Source: Pseudomonas koreensis (GTDB lineage Bacteria > Pseudomonadota > Gammaproteobacteria > Pseudomonadales > Pseudomonadaceae). Taken from it: DNA of 64,000 bases. Position 1 is the stretch's first letter. Every line of letters begins with the position of its first letter. The notes beneath the pieces are model-generated. The model searched no databases. It was not told where the DNA came from and saw nothing but the letters and a program-made list of their open reading frames with translations. Shown piece by piece: positions 36,255 to 44,803 of this stretch. The stretch spans positions 310,001-374,000 of the forward strand of contig NZ_JAOEJU010000001.1 in assembly GCF_025447595.1 (NCBI RefSeq). Direction: 5' to 3'. A program made the translations under genes and the position numbers.

Positions 36255-36280
36255 GAGGATGAAACTGGCGTAAACCTGTT

Positions 36281-36700
36281 TCAGATCAGGCGCAGGGTGA
36301 CATCGATATTGCCGTGAGTCGCCTTGGAGTAGGGGCAAGTCTGGTGCGCGGCTTCCATCAGCGTCTGGGCGACCGAAGACTCCAGCCCCGGCAGGCTGAC
36401 ATTCAAACGGGCCCGCAGGTAAAACGCATCGCCGGTCTTGCCCAGATCGATTTCGGTTTCAACCGCCACATCAACCGGCAGTTTGAGCTTCAGCGACGCA
36501 GCCGCTTTGCCCATGGCGCCGATGAAGCAGGCTGACCAACCTGCCGCCAGCAGTTGTTCCGGGTTGGTGCCGCTGCCGTTGGAGCCGGGTGGCGACAGTT
36601 TGATGTCCAGATTACCGTCCGAACTGCGCGAGGTGCCATCGCGTCCGCCGGTGGTGCGGGTCTTGCCGGTGTACAGCACGGTGTCGATTTGATTGATCAT
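36281..36700 (-). CDS. ohr: Organic hydroperoxide resistance protein Ohr
   Basis: 139 residues from ATG 36700. OsmC/Ohr fold with the two redox cysteines in GWSACFIGAM (Cys58) and TCPYSKATHG (Cys122), plus the Arg in TTGGRDG (Arg20) and Glu48 that form the peroxide pocket. Ohr dimers reduce lipid and organic hydroperoxides using lipoylated proteins. No MarR-type ohrR gene is adjacent in this window, which is unusual but not rare. Terminator follows. Confidence 0.93.
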   Translation of the reverse strand: MINQIDTVLYTGKTRTTGGRDGTSRSSDGNLDIKLSPPGSNGSGTNPEQLLAAGWSACFIGAMGKAAASLKLKLPVDVAVETEIDLGKTGDAFYLRARLNVSLPGLESSVAQTLMEAAHQTCPYSKATHGNIDVTLRLI

Positions 36701-37170
36701 GAATTGCTCTGCCTGAGTGAGTGAGGGAGTCGGAAAGTCAGGTTCCGATGGCCCACACTTTTGCATCGGCATGTACCCGGGATGTGTCGTGCCAGGGGCG
36801 TTATGTATCGTTGTGTAGCCCCAGGCCCGGCAGCCTGGAAAATGGTTTTGCTGGAATGGTTGCGGGCGGTGTATTGAGGCGTTTCGCAGATCTGACGCTG
36901 GGCACCAGCAACCTTCAACGTTGGCCCCGGATAGGAGGACAACGATCGCTCGGTTACCTTTGCCCCTCGGGCAGTTCTCAATACTATCCAACAGGGTAAA
37001 GGCTATGTTTCTTGTCCGGGTCAGTGAAGTGACAGCAACGCTTCGCATGCGATCACTTGAGCTGGACTTGGTGACGTAGCTTTCAGGATGGATCTTGAAC
37101 AAGGCGCGGTACATCGTTGGTGCGATGCCTGACGAAATTCCCCGCCTTTTTCTTGTTAAGGAGAACACAG
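36701..37170. other. Intergenic region between ohr and the 37171 gene
   Basis: About 470 nt. It must hold the divergent promoters of ohr and of the small gene at 37171. I see no RNA gene, no clear OhrR-type operator and no frame with recognisable sequence. A minus-strand frame runs through it but only as an extension upstream of ohr. Confidence 0.5.
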
Positions 37171-37611
37171 ATGGCAATGGATCAACGACTCGAAACCTCA
37201 GATAAAACTGCGCTCGTCGAAGCGGAGGTGTATCGATGGTACAACCTCTTTTTCCCGTGGTCGCGCGGCGTGGCTGCCCAATCGGAGGGCGCCATAAAAC
37301 CTTTGTACGACGCGTTGGCGAACGATTTCCGGGTGGTGCTCACGGATGGTCAGATCATGGACCGCGAGAACTACTGGGAACGCCTTTGGGGCCTGCACGG
37401 CAAGCGTGCCGGAAGCCCCGAGTCGCACATCATCAATCTCTCGATCACGCCGCTCCCCGGTGACTTCTTCCTGACGGTTTTCGATCTGGTCAAGAACGGG
37501 ATCACCAAGAAGAAAGTCGACTCGGCGCTCATGCGCCTCGACCCGGATTCACCGTCGGGAATCTCGTGGATTTACGTCCATGAAAGCGAGCATGAAACGT
37601 CGTTCGCGTAA
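37171..37611 (+). CDS. Uncharacterised protein, possibly SnoaL/NTF2-like
   Basis: 146 residues from ATG 37171, with AAGGAG 9 nt before. Soluble, no signal peptide. The pattern of a helical start (VEAEVYRWYNLFFPW), then FRVVLTDGQIMDRENYWERLWGLHG, then strands ending in SALMRLDPDSPSGISWIYVHES suggests an NTF2-like/SnoaL cone fold; this is a fold guess only. No operon partner. Function unknown. Confidence 0.72.
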   Translation: MAMDQRLETSDKTALVEAEVYRWYNLFFPWSRGVAAQSEGAIKPLYDALANDFRVVLTDGQIMDRENYWERLWGLHGKRAGSPESHIINLSITPLPGDFFLTVFDLVKNGITKKKVDSALMRLDPDSPSGISWIYVHESEHETSFA

Positions 37612-37698
37612 GGTGCTCGATTACCCGGTCGCGGTGTTCAAGCGCCGCGACCGGCTTGCTTGGCGCAACCGAGCAGGGCCGCTCCATCAATGGCCCAA

Positions 37699-38244
37699 TC
37701 AGCTTTCGTCGCGAACCTGCATAAGCGCAAACCCCAGCAGATTCAGGCCTTGCCACAGATTGGGGTTACTCGCGTTTTCGTGATCCTGAGCGAGCCCGAT
37801 GCCCCAGATGCTATCAACCGGACTGGCCTCAACGATGATGCGAGAACCGGTGCCCTTGAGGAATGCATTCAACTCCGGGTTTTGCGCGAACTTGGCCTGG
37901 TTGGCCCGGACGACGATTGCATATCGGTGTTGCAGCCATTCGTGCTCGTTGAAACCGCGTACTTTACGGCCAAGCGCTTTCGCTGCGTTGGGGGTAGGCG
38001 CCTGGAACACTTGAGCACGAATGTCCTGATCGCCGAACAGGGCGGCTTTCTCGGCCATCATGTAATGTTCGGCAGTCGAGTAGCGTTGCCCTTCGATAAC
38101 GAATTCGGCTTCGAACCACTGACTGAAACACGATGCTGTGACGCCGTGCTTGCTTCGCTGGTGTCCCCAGAAAAACGCGTATTCAAGCGCCTCTCCAGCG
38201 TTGAATCGGGAGCGGAGGTCTTCCAGATAGTTGGAGTCTTGCAA
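37699..38244 (-). CDS. NADAR-domain protein (YbiA-like)
   Basis: About 181 residues. No ATG is available; TTG at 38244 has AAGGA 8 nt upstream and is preferred over TTG 38262. NADAR/YbiA features: FFWGH, CFSQWFEAEFVIEGQRYSTAEHYMMAEKAALFGD, and the C-terminal SIWGIGLA. NADAR proteins act as N-glycosidases on ADP-ribosylated or riboflavin-pathway ribose-amine compounds and occur in NAD/ADP-ribose conflict systems. Here it stands alone, so a metabolite-repair role is likelier. Confidence 0.9.
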   Translation of the reverse strand: MQDSNYLEDLRSRFNAGEALEYAFFWGHQRSKHGVTASCFSQWFEAEFVIEGQRYSTAEHYMMAEKAALFGDQDIRAQVFQAPTPNAAKALGRKVRGFNEHEWLQHRYAIVVRANQAKFAQNPELNAFLKGTGSRIIVEASPVDSIWGIGLAQDHENASNPNLWQGLNLLGFALMQVRDES

Positions 38245-38361
38245 TGAATGCTTCCTTGGCAATTGGCCCTTTGAGGCGACAGTTTTATCACGACCTACCA
38301 GAGCAAATCTCGTTTGCGTGCCCCCCTGAGAGAGGGAGCGAACAGGGTTTCCCGAGACCGG

Positions 38362-38823
38362 TCAGTTCACCAATGACGGCTTGGTAGCGACCGAGAGGGT
38401 GAAGGTCACAACAAACAACACGACGAGTACCCAGAACGTCACCATGATTGTCAGCATGAGGCCTTTCAAGCCTTTATAAAGCCTGCGCAACCAATGGCCT
38501 TCGGGTTTTGTTTCTGAGCGGGTTTTGAGTACGCCTTTCAAATAGAAACCGAGGAGGGCAAGTACGGCGCCATCAATGAACAGCGCAGGCAGGCCGGCTG
38601 AGGGAAAAATGCTTCCCCACCGAAAAAATGACGACCGGCTCAGGAACACCACGTAACACGTAAGGCTGCCGTAGGGGATGGCTCTCCACCACTTACCGGC
38701 CAGCGCTCCGACCATCAGGCACATGATGACCATGAACGGGTTGAGGGGAATATGGATCATCCAATCCAATACGGTGGGGAAGTAGTCCGGGGAATTGATG
38801 CTGCGCCAGATGTGTTCCAGCAT
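38362..38823 (-). CDS. Membrane protein of unknown function
   Basis: 153 residues with hydrophobic segments at about 25-45, 52-66, 76-96 and 122-146. A basic loop (about 99-120) precedes the last one. No family recognised. It lies between the NADAR gene and tRNA-Ser, with its promoter next to the tRNA terminator. Could be a strain-variable gene near a tRNA site. Confidence 0.65.
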   Translation of the reverse strand: MLEHIWRSINSPDYFPTVLDWMIHIPLNPFMVIMCLMVGALAGKWWRAIPYGSLTCYVVFLSRSSFFRWGSIFPSAGLPALFIDGAVLALLGFYLKGVLKTRSETKPEGHWLRRLYKGLKGLMLTIMVTFWVLVVLFVVTFTLSVATKPSLVN

Positions 38824-38914
38824 TGTTAAGGTTCCTTCTATGGAATCGATGGTGCTTCCGTGCTGCTTCTTGAAGTGGCTCTATAAGGACGCAGATTTTT
38901 CAGAACGCCAGAAA

Positions 38915-38946
38915 CGACAAAGCCCTGAATAATCAGGGCTTTGTCG
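38915..38946 (-). terminator. Terminator downstream of tRNA-Ser
   Basis: Perfect 14-nt arms CGACAAAGCCCTGA (38915-38928) and TCAGGGCTTTGTCG (38933-38946), ten nt after the tRNA 3' end on the minus strand. Confidence 0.85.
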
Positions 38947-38955
38947 TATAAAAGA

Positions 38956-39043
38956 TGGCGGAGGCGATGGGATTCGAACTCATGGACCTGTTACAGTCGA
39001 CGGTTTTCAAGACCGTTGCCTTAAACCACTCGGCCACACCTCC
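38956..39043 (-). tRNA. tRNA-Ser (anticodon UGA)
   Basis: Read leftward: 7-bp acceptor stem GGAGGTG/CGCCTCC, D-arm with GGTTTAAGG, anticodon loop CTTGAAA with anticodon TGA, a long variable arm typical of class II tRNAs, T-loop GTTCGAATC, and encoded CCA. The size of 88 nt fits tRNA-Ser. No truncated tRNA copy suggesting an integrated island was seen nearby. Confidence 0.97.
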
Positions 39044-39165
39044 GTTGCGTTGCGGGCGCCATAATACCTGAATGAAACACACTGTCAAACTCTGTGCATG
39101 GCTTGTTACAGAGCGTCTGTTATGATCTTTGCGACTGAACGTTTCAAACCAACAGGAGTGTCGCC

Positions 39166-39837
39166 ATGCGCGAACAGGATTACGCAGTTCACAACAGCGT
39201 GCAGGCTGAGCAGCTAGAGGTTAGCCGCGTCCTGCGCAACACTTACGGTCTACTGGCGCTCACCCTCGCATTCAGCGGTGTGATGGCGTTCGTGGCCCAG
39301 CAGATGCGGGTCGGCTACCCGAATATTTTCGTGGTGCTGATCGGCTTCTACGGGCTGTTCTTCCTCACCAACAAGCTTCGTGATTCCGCCTGGGGCCTGG
39401 TGTCGGCGTTTGCCCTGACCGGTTTCATGGGTTTCCTGCTCGGCCCGATCCTCAACCGTTACCTAGGCATGCAGGGCGGCGCTGAAGTGGTCAGCTCCGC
39501 GTTCGCGATGACTGCACTGGTGTTCGGTGGTCTGTCGGCTTACGTGCTGATCACCCGCAAGGACATGAGCTTCCTCGGTGGCTTCATCACCGCCGGTTTC
39601 TTCGTGTTGCTGGGTGCGACGCTGGCGAGCATGTTCTTCCAGATCAGCGGCCTGCAACTGGCGATCAGCGCAGGTTTCGTGCTGTTCTCGTCGGTCTGCA
39701 TCCTGTTCCAGACCAGTGCCATCATCCACGGCGGCGAGCGCAACTACATCATGGCGACCATCAGCCTGTATGTATCGATCTACAACCTGTTCGTCAGCCT
39801 GTTGCAGATCTTCGGCATCATGAGCCGCGACGACTGA
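39166..39837 (+). CDS. yccA: Bax inhibitor-1/YccA family membrane protein
   Basis: 223 residues with seven hydrophobic segments and the family pattern RNTYGLLALTLAFSG at the start and ISLYVSIYNLFVSLLQIFG at the end. E. coli YccA is an inner-membrane substrate and modulator of the FtsH protease. The AGGAGTG site precedes the ATG; a terminator follows. Single-gene unit. Confidence 0.95.
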   Translation: MREQDYAVHNSVQAEQLEVSRVLRNTYGLLALTLAFSGVMAFVAQQMRVGYPNIFVVLIGFYGLFFLTNKLRDSAWGLVSAFALTGFMGFLLGPILNRYLGMQGGAEVVSSAFAMTALVFGGLSAYVLITRKDMSFLGGFITAGFFVLLGATLASMFFQISGLQLAISAGFVLFSSVCILFQTSAIIHGGERNYIMATISLYVSIYNLFVSLLQIFGIMSRDD

Positions 39838-39858
39838 TAGCTGCACCGCAATAAACAG

Positions 39859-39882
39859 AAAACCCGCGAAAGCGGGTTTTTT
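39859..39882 (+). terminator. Rho-independent terminator of yccA
   Basis: AAAACCCGC-GAAA-GCGGGTTTT stem with a GAAA tetraloop followed by T residues, 22 nt after the yccA stop codon. Confidence 0.92.
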
Positions 39883-39909
39883 GTTGCCTGCGAAAAAGAG
39901 AGCAGGCGA

Positions 39910-40236
39910 TCAATTGATCTCGATGCTGCCATCGGCCTGTTGCTTGTAGATCGTGTAGGGCAACAGCAAGGTATCGAGCACGCCCGACACGGCCGCATCG
40001 ACCAGCAGGCCCGGTGTCGCGTTCTTGTAGTTGAACGCATCGACGTCATCCGGCTTCTCGGCGTGCAGCATGCAGAAATCATATGTCACGCCACTGTAAA
40101 TGCGCGGTACAGCGCCGCAGTAGCTTTTGTTCGCTTTCAACTGGTCGGTAGAGTGCTTGTCACTGAACGCCACGGTCTGCACCGTTCCGCACCCAGTCAG
40201 CATCAACGCCGCCAGCATCATTGCCTGAATTTTCAT
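39910..40236 (-). CDS. YceK/YidQ-family lipoprotein
   Basis: 108 residues with a lipoprotein signal peptide ending in the lipobox LTGC (Cys16). The mature part contains YCGAVPRIYSGVTYDFC and a C-terminal VLDTLLLPYTIYKQ, which match the YceK/YidQ (DUF1375) family of small envelope lipoproteins of unknown role. Asp is not at +2 after Cys, so outer-membrane sorting is expected. Single gene. Confidence 0.9.
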   Translation of the reverse strand: MKIQAMMLAALMLTGCGTVQTVAFSDKHSTDQLKANKSYCGAVPRIYSGVTYDFCMLHAEKPDDVDAFNYKNATPGLLVDAAVSGVLDTLLLPYTIYKQQADGSIEIN

Positions 40237-40275
40237 GCCGCCAATCCTTCGCCGGAAAAACTCAATCTACGCCGC

Positions 40276-40713
40276 TTACGCCATCGGCGGCAATCGACGT
40301 TTCACCGGGGTCTTCTTGACGATCGCGGTATTGGTCTCCGCCAGCGTATTGAGCCGGTCGAGCAGGGTGTCGAGCTGCTCCATCGAACGCACATGCAGAC
40401 GAGCGATAAAACAATCCTCGCCAGTCACCTTGTCGCACTCGGTGAACTCGGGAATCGACATAATCTGCCGTTCCACCTCCTGCAATTGCCCCGGCAATGG
40501 CCGCACGCGGACAATGGCCTGTAGTTGATAGCCGAAGCATTTCGGATCGATCTCCACGGTGTAGCCCTTGAGCACGCCACGCTCTTCCAGACGCCGCAAA
40601 CGTTCGGCGACGCTCGGTGAGGACAGCCCGCTGATCTGCGCCAGCGCCTTGAGGGAGCGCCGCGAATCCTCCATCAAGGCTCCGATCAGGACCTGGTCGA
40701 TATCGTCGGTCAT
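40276..40713 (-). CDS. Lrp/AsnC-family transcriptional regulator
   Basis: 145 residues: N-terminal HTH (DQVLIGALMEDSRRSLKALAQISGLSSPSVAERLRRLEERGVLKGY) and a RAM ligand-binding domain (FIARLHVRSMEQLDTLLDRL). Typical length. Divergent to the EamA-type exporter gene 139 nt away; Lrp-like regulators often control amino-acid exporters in this arrangement, so that is the probable target. Confidence 0.95.
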   Translation of the reverse strand: MTDDIDQVLIGALMEDSRRSLKALAQISGLSSPSVAERLRRLEERGVLKGYTVEIDPKCFGYQLQAIVRVRPLPGQLQEVERQIMSIPEFTECDKVTGEDCFIARLHVRSMEQLDTLLDRLNTLAETNTAIVKKTPVKRRLPPMA

Positions 40714-40851
40714 ACAAAAACTCCCGCATTAGGCGAATGACGCAAAACACCCTTGATAAAAAAGGCAGAAATCGAGTTTAGCCTGCTTTTTGCGCTGGAG
40801 AAGCCTCAGTCTCGCTTGGCATACTTTTGCCACACATTAAGGAGATTGATG

Positions 40852-41745
40852 ATGGACAAAACAATCCGTCGCGGCTCATTCGAAATGACCGCCGCCATGT
40901 TGATATCCGGGACGATTGGCTGGTTCGTTCTGGTGTCGGGTCAACCGGTGCTGGACGTGGTGTTCTGGCGCTGTGTGTTCGGTGCCGGGACCTTGCTGCT
41001 GATCTGCGCCGCGTTCGGCTTTCTGCGCCCAGGCATTCTGACCCGCACGACGTTTCTGCTGGCGGTATTCAGCGGTGTGGCGATCGTCGGCAACTGGGTG
41101 TTGCTGTTCGCCTCGTATTCACGGGCCTCGATTGCTATCGGCACGGCGGTGTACAACGTGCAGCCATTCATGTTGGTGGGTCTGGCGGCGCTGTTTCTGG
41201 GTGAGAAGATCACCCTGCAGAAGCTGTTCTGGCTGGCGATTTCTTTCATGGGGATGCTGGCGATCGTCAGTGCCCACGGCGGGCAGGGCGAGGGCGGAAG
41301 TGATTACCTGATGGGGATCGCGCTGGCGCTAGGGGCGGCGTTTCTGTACGCCATCGCCGCGTTGATCATCAAACGCCTGACCGGCACGCCACCGCACCTG
41401 ATTGCGCTGATACAGGTCTGCACCGGGGTGCTGCTGCTCGCGCCGTTCGCGCATTTTTCAGCAATGCCCGAGGCACCGAGTGCCTGGGCCAGCCTGGTGA
41501 CACTGGGCATTGTCCACACCGGCCTGATGTACGTGCTGCTCTACGGCGCGATTCAGAAACTGCCGACCGCACTGACTGGCGCTCTGTCGTTCATCTACCC
41601 GATCGCGGCGATTTTCGTTGACTGGTTTGCCTTCGGTCATCAACTGCAAACCCTGCAATGGATCGGCGTGGCGGCTATCCTGCTGGCCGCTGCCGGCATG
41701 CAACAGGGTTGGGGCGTGAAGGCGCGGCGTCTGGCCGCGCAATGA
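40852..41745 (+). CDS. DMT-superfamily (EamA) exporter
   Basis: 297 residues from ATG 40852 (AAGGAG 7 nt upstream; the adjacent ATG 40849 is possible). Ten hydrophobic segments in two EamA repeats; the first ends with ASYSRASIAIGTAVYNVQPFMLVGLAALFLGEKIT and the second with YGAIQKLPTALTGALSFIYPIAAIFVDW. Probably exports an amino acid or similar metabolite, controlled by the divergent Lrp-type regulator. Confidence 0.93.
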   Translation: MDKTIRRGSFEMTAAMLISGTIGWFVLVSGQPVLDVVFWRCVFGAGTLLLICAAFGFLRPGILTRTTFLLAVFSGVAIVGNWVLLFASYSRASIAIGTAVYNVQPFMLVGLAALFLGEKITLQKLFWLAISFMGMLAIVSAHGGQGEGGSDYLMGIALALGAAFLYAIAALIIKRLTGTPPHLIALIQVCTGVLLLAPFAHFSAMPEAPSAWASLVTLGIVHTGLMYVLLYGAIQKLPTALTGALSFIYPIAAIFVDWFAFGHQLQTLQWIGVAAILLAAAGMQQGWGVKARRLAAQ

Positions 41746-41747
41746 AT

Positions 41748-43652
41748 TCAGATCTCCTTGACTGCGGCTTTGAACAGTCCTCTCAGTTGTTGATTGCCGG
41801 CATCGACCAGATGGTTATCGTCGAAATAAAGTGGCACACCTTGCTTTGACCCCATGCAATTGCCATCCGGGCAAAGCAGCGGGGTCGGGTCCAGTACCTG
41901 TGCATTGCACCGTTTCGCCACAGCTTCGATGGCATCGTTGGCGATTCGGTTGCGTTGCTCGTAATCCTGCAACGGGACGGAAATATCGGCGGTGTCGCCA
42001 AAGATGCGTTGGTGCAGATTCAGGCCCTTATAGACGCTGAACGGCATTTCCGGGATCGGTTTGACGATGTAAACCGGATGGTTTTCGGCAATGGCGCACA
42101 CGGTGTTCGTGTATTCAGCAACGTAGGCCTCGCTGAAAGACATTTGCTGGCGATCGGGAAAGCGAATCCGATAGCTGTTGTTACGACTCGGATCGGCATA
42201 CAGCGCCGCTCTGCTGAGCAGCACCACTGGAACTCCCGCGTATGAATTCTTCAGTACCTGCAGTTTTTCGTGATTGAACGCCTGACATTTATGCTCGAGC
42301 TTTTTGTCGTGCATCTGAAAGTTCTGCAATGTCGGGCAGCCGCCCAGAGACCACGACAGGGCTGCCTGCGGATTATCCAACTGCACGGCAGCGGCGGTGG
42401 ATTGCGCATGGCTGTCGCCAAACAGAATGACTGACACCTCGCCGTTGCCCAGTTTGCAATCAGCGGCGTCGTAAGCACTCGGGTGACATTCCTGGGTATA
42501 GAGTTTACTGGTGTACTCGGGCTGCCCAAGGTCGACAAAGGCAAAGCGAAGTGTCGGATGATTCTTGACCAGCGACGCCGTCGCGGCGGACACGACAACC
42601 ATTGCGATCACCCACGATGCAAACCTGAAGAGCGTACCGCGTACCGACGTCATCGGCTTGACCCTGGATTCCACCAGATAATACGACCCGGCCCCCAGAA
42701 CAAATGACAACGCCACCGCTCCCCATACGTGTGGCCAGCTGTCGAGCAGGCCGCAAGTGTAGAGAAGAACCACCAGCGGCCAGTGCCACAGATAAACCGA
42801 GTAGGAAATGGTGCCAGTCAATTGTAGTGGCTTGAAAGTGCTGAAAACCGATCGGGTATTACCGTAGATCACCAGTACCGTGCCCAGTACCGGCAACAGC
42901 GCCAGGTAACCCGGCCACAGATCCTGTTCCGAAAAACACAACACACTGCCCAAAATGGCCAGCAGACCCAGGCCTTCACAGATCGAACCGTTGCGCTTGC
43001 TCAGTTGCAAGGGAAAGAGAAACACCAGGCCGCCGGCAATCAATTCCCAGGCGCGGGTCGGTAGCATGTAGAAGGCAAACACCGGGTCCGAGCGGGTCAT
43101 GACGACCGACGCGGCGAAAGACGCTGCGGCCAGCATCAACAGCGAGTAGCGGGTTTTTTGTGGGCCCAGAAACCTGTACATGCCCATCAACAACACGGGA
43201 TAAAGCATGTAGAACTGCCATTCGACTGACAGCGACCAGGTGTGCAACAACCAGTTCTCGTGCAAAGGCGCGTCGAAGTAGCTGCCACCCTTGGCGAACA
43301 TGAAGTTGGAACTGAACAGCAGGCTGCTTTTTATCGTTCTGATGACGTCGCGAAAGTCATCCAGCGGCAGGAAGACGAAACCGAAGAGCAGCAGGGCAAT
43401 ACACACCACCAGCAACGCCGGGATGATGCGCCGGGCTCTCGAGGCGTAAAACCCCAGTAGCGAAAAGCGCTGTTGTTCCAGGCCCGTGAAGATGATGCCG
43501 GTCATCAGGAAACCGGAAATGACGAAGAACACGTCTACGCCCGCAAATCCGCCGCCGAATCCCTGAATAGCAAAGTGATAGAGCACCACCGATAGCACGG
43601 CGAGCGCCCGCAGGGCATTGATATTCTTCCTGAATTGCATTGATGCATCCAT
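41748..43652 (-). CDS. OafA-type membrane O-acyltransferase with SGNH domain
   Basis: 634 residues. The N-terminal acyltransferase-3 domain has about ten hydrophobic segments and the motifs NALRALAVLSVVLYHF, GVDVFFVISGFL, and RARRIIPALL. A periplasmic SGNH hydrolase-like domain follows, with the nucleophile block LFGDSHAQS and the catalytic Asp/His block DDNHLVDAGNQQL. Such two-domain proteins O-acetylate lipopolysaccharide O-antigen or peptidoglycan. No polysaccharide cluster is adjacent, so the target polymer is unknown. Confidence 0.95.
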   Translation of the reverse strand: MDASMQFRKNINALRALAVLSVVLYHFAIQGFGGGFAGVDVFFVISGFLMTGIIFTGLEQQRFSLLGFYASRARRIIPALLVVCIALLLFGFVFLPLDDFRDVIRTIKSSLLFSSNFMFAKGGSYFDAPLHENWLLHTWSLSVEWQFYMLYPVLLMGMYRFLGPQKTRYSLLMLAAASFAASVVMTRSDPVFAFYMLPTRAWELIAGGLVFLFPLQLSKRNGSICEGLGLLAILGSVLCFSEQDLWPGYLALLPVLGTVLVIYGNTRSVFSTFKPLQLTGTISYSVYLWHWPLVVLLYTCGLLDSWPHVWGAVALSFVLGAGSYYLVESRVKPMTSVRGTLFRFASWVIAMVVVSAATASLVKNHPTLRFAFVDLGQPEYTSKLYTQECHPSAYDAADCKLGNGEVSVILFGDSHAQSTAAAVQLDNPQAALSWSLGGCPTLQNFQMHDKKLEHKCQAFNHEKLQVLKNSYAGVPVVLLSRAALYADPSRNNSYRIRFPDRQQMSFSEAYVAEYTNTVCAIAENHPVYIVKPIPEMPFSVYKGLNLHQRIFGDTADISVPLQDYEQRNRIANDAIEAVAKRCNAQVLDPTPLLCPDGNCMGSKQGVPLYFDDNHLVDAGNQQLRGLFKAAVKEI

Positions 43653-43716
43653 CCACGTCCGTTGTGGAAGCGCATTGTAGAGATGATGTCGAGTTTGTTA
43701 CATCGAAAAATAAGTC

Positions 43717-44790
43717 TCAGATGTTCCAGCGCGGCGCAGTCTTCGCCAGGCGCTGGCGCATCTCGCCGATGTTCGCCGCCAGTTGCCGGGTCAACAAACG
43801 GTAGCCGTCCAACGGGCTGTAGACCGGCGTGTCGAGGCTGGCGTCCGGCAATTCCACCGGACGTCCCAATCGACCGGACGCACCGGTTTTCAACGCCCGG
43901 GCCATGCCGATCAATTGCACGCGAATATGCCGGTGCTCAGCCTTGAGCGCCGCTTGCAGGTGCGCCATGGCGTCGGGGTCGTTAGCGTCCGGGCGGATGT
44001 TGCCGAGGATCTCCAGAGTGCTGATGCACATGCGCAGGTTACGCTGGATCGCGTCCAGTTCGGTCATCGACACTTTGACTTCCTTGGACACCGACGGCAT
44101 CAGCGAGCGCAACTGCACCATCACCGCGTTCAGCCGGCTCATCAACTTCAAGTGTTCGTCGGCCGTCACCGGTTGGCCACCGATGATCCTTCCGTACACC
44201 GTGGCGCAATCGCGCAGCGCGTCAGCCAGGTTGTAGCGCCACGAATAAACCGCGTACAGCGGCAAGGCAAAGGAAAAGGCCAGGGCCAGGGCGATACCGA
44301 TCAGGATATCGACCCCGCGCCACAGCCCGTCGGTGATCGGGTTGTCGCCATGCCCGGCGACGATGAAAACGGTGATGGCCGAGAGCAGGGCGGTATAACC
44401 CCCCTTGCCGATGGCGTGATACGAGAAAAATCCGCACACCACCGCCATCGCAAAATAGGTCAGCCACGGCATGCCGAGCCACGCCTGTTGCGCCACCAGC
44501 AATAGACCGACGCCGGCGCCGATCAAGGTGCCGGTGGCGCGCTCGGCGGCTTTCTTGCCGATGTTGCCGTGATGCTGCAAACCACCGATGACCACCAGCA
44601 TGGTCACCGACGCCCACTCGCCGTGGGGCAGATTGATGCCGGTGGTCAGCAGGATCGTCGCCAGCAACCCCAGCGCTACCCGCACCGCGTGGATCGTTCG
44701 TGCGTGGCGGTAACGTCGATACGGGTCGAGCAACGGCCGCAGGATCCGCCGCAACAGCGGCGGCCAGCGATGGGGGCTGAAAGTGCTCAG
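43717..44790 (-). CDS. FUSC-family membrane protein (YccS/AaeB-like)
   Basis: About 345-357 residues. N-terminal half with six hydrophobic segments and the FUSC motif GEWASVTMLVVIGGLQHHGNIGKKAAERATGTLIGAGVG; C-terminal half soluble and helical. These proteins resemble the inner-membrane part of aromatic-acid efflux systems. Start uncertain: TTG 44754 has no ribosome site, while CTG 44790 has GAGGAGG 8 nt upstream and keeps the frame open, so a rare CTG start is proposed. It follows the GapN-like gene by 13 nt, so the two may be cotranscribed. Confidence 0.88.
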   Translation of the reverse strand: MSTFSPHRWPPLLRRILRPLLDPYRRYRHARTIHAVRVALGLLATILLTTGINLPHGEWASVTMLVVIGGLQHHGNIGKKAAERATGTLIGAGVGLLLVAQQAWLGMPWLTYFAMAVVCGFFSYHAIGKGGYTALLSAITVFIVAGHGDNPITDGLWRGVDILIGIALALAFSFALPLYAVYSWRYNLADALRDCATVYGRIIGGQPVTADEHLKLMSRLNAVMVQLRSLMPSVSKEVKVSMTELDAIQRNLRMCISTLEILGNIRPDANDPDAMAHLQAALKAEHRHIRVQLIGMARALKTGASGRLGRPVELPDASLDTPVYSPLDGYRLLTRQLAANIGEMRQRLAKTAPRWNI

Positions 44791-44803
44791 CGGTGATTCC
44801 TCC

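Noticed and set aside
38956..39043. tRNA-Ser as an island attachment site
   Set aside because: No integrase, no duplicated tRNA 3' end, and flanking genes have no clear island character apart from two unknown small genes.
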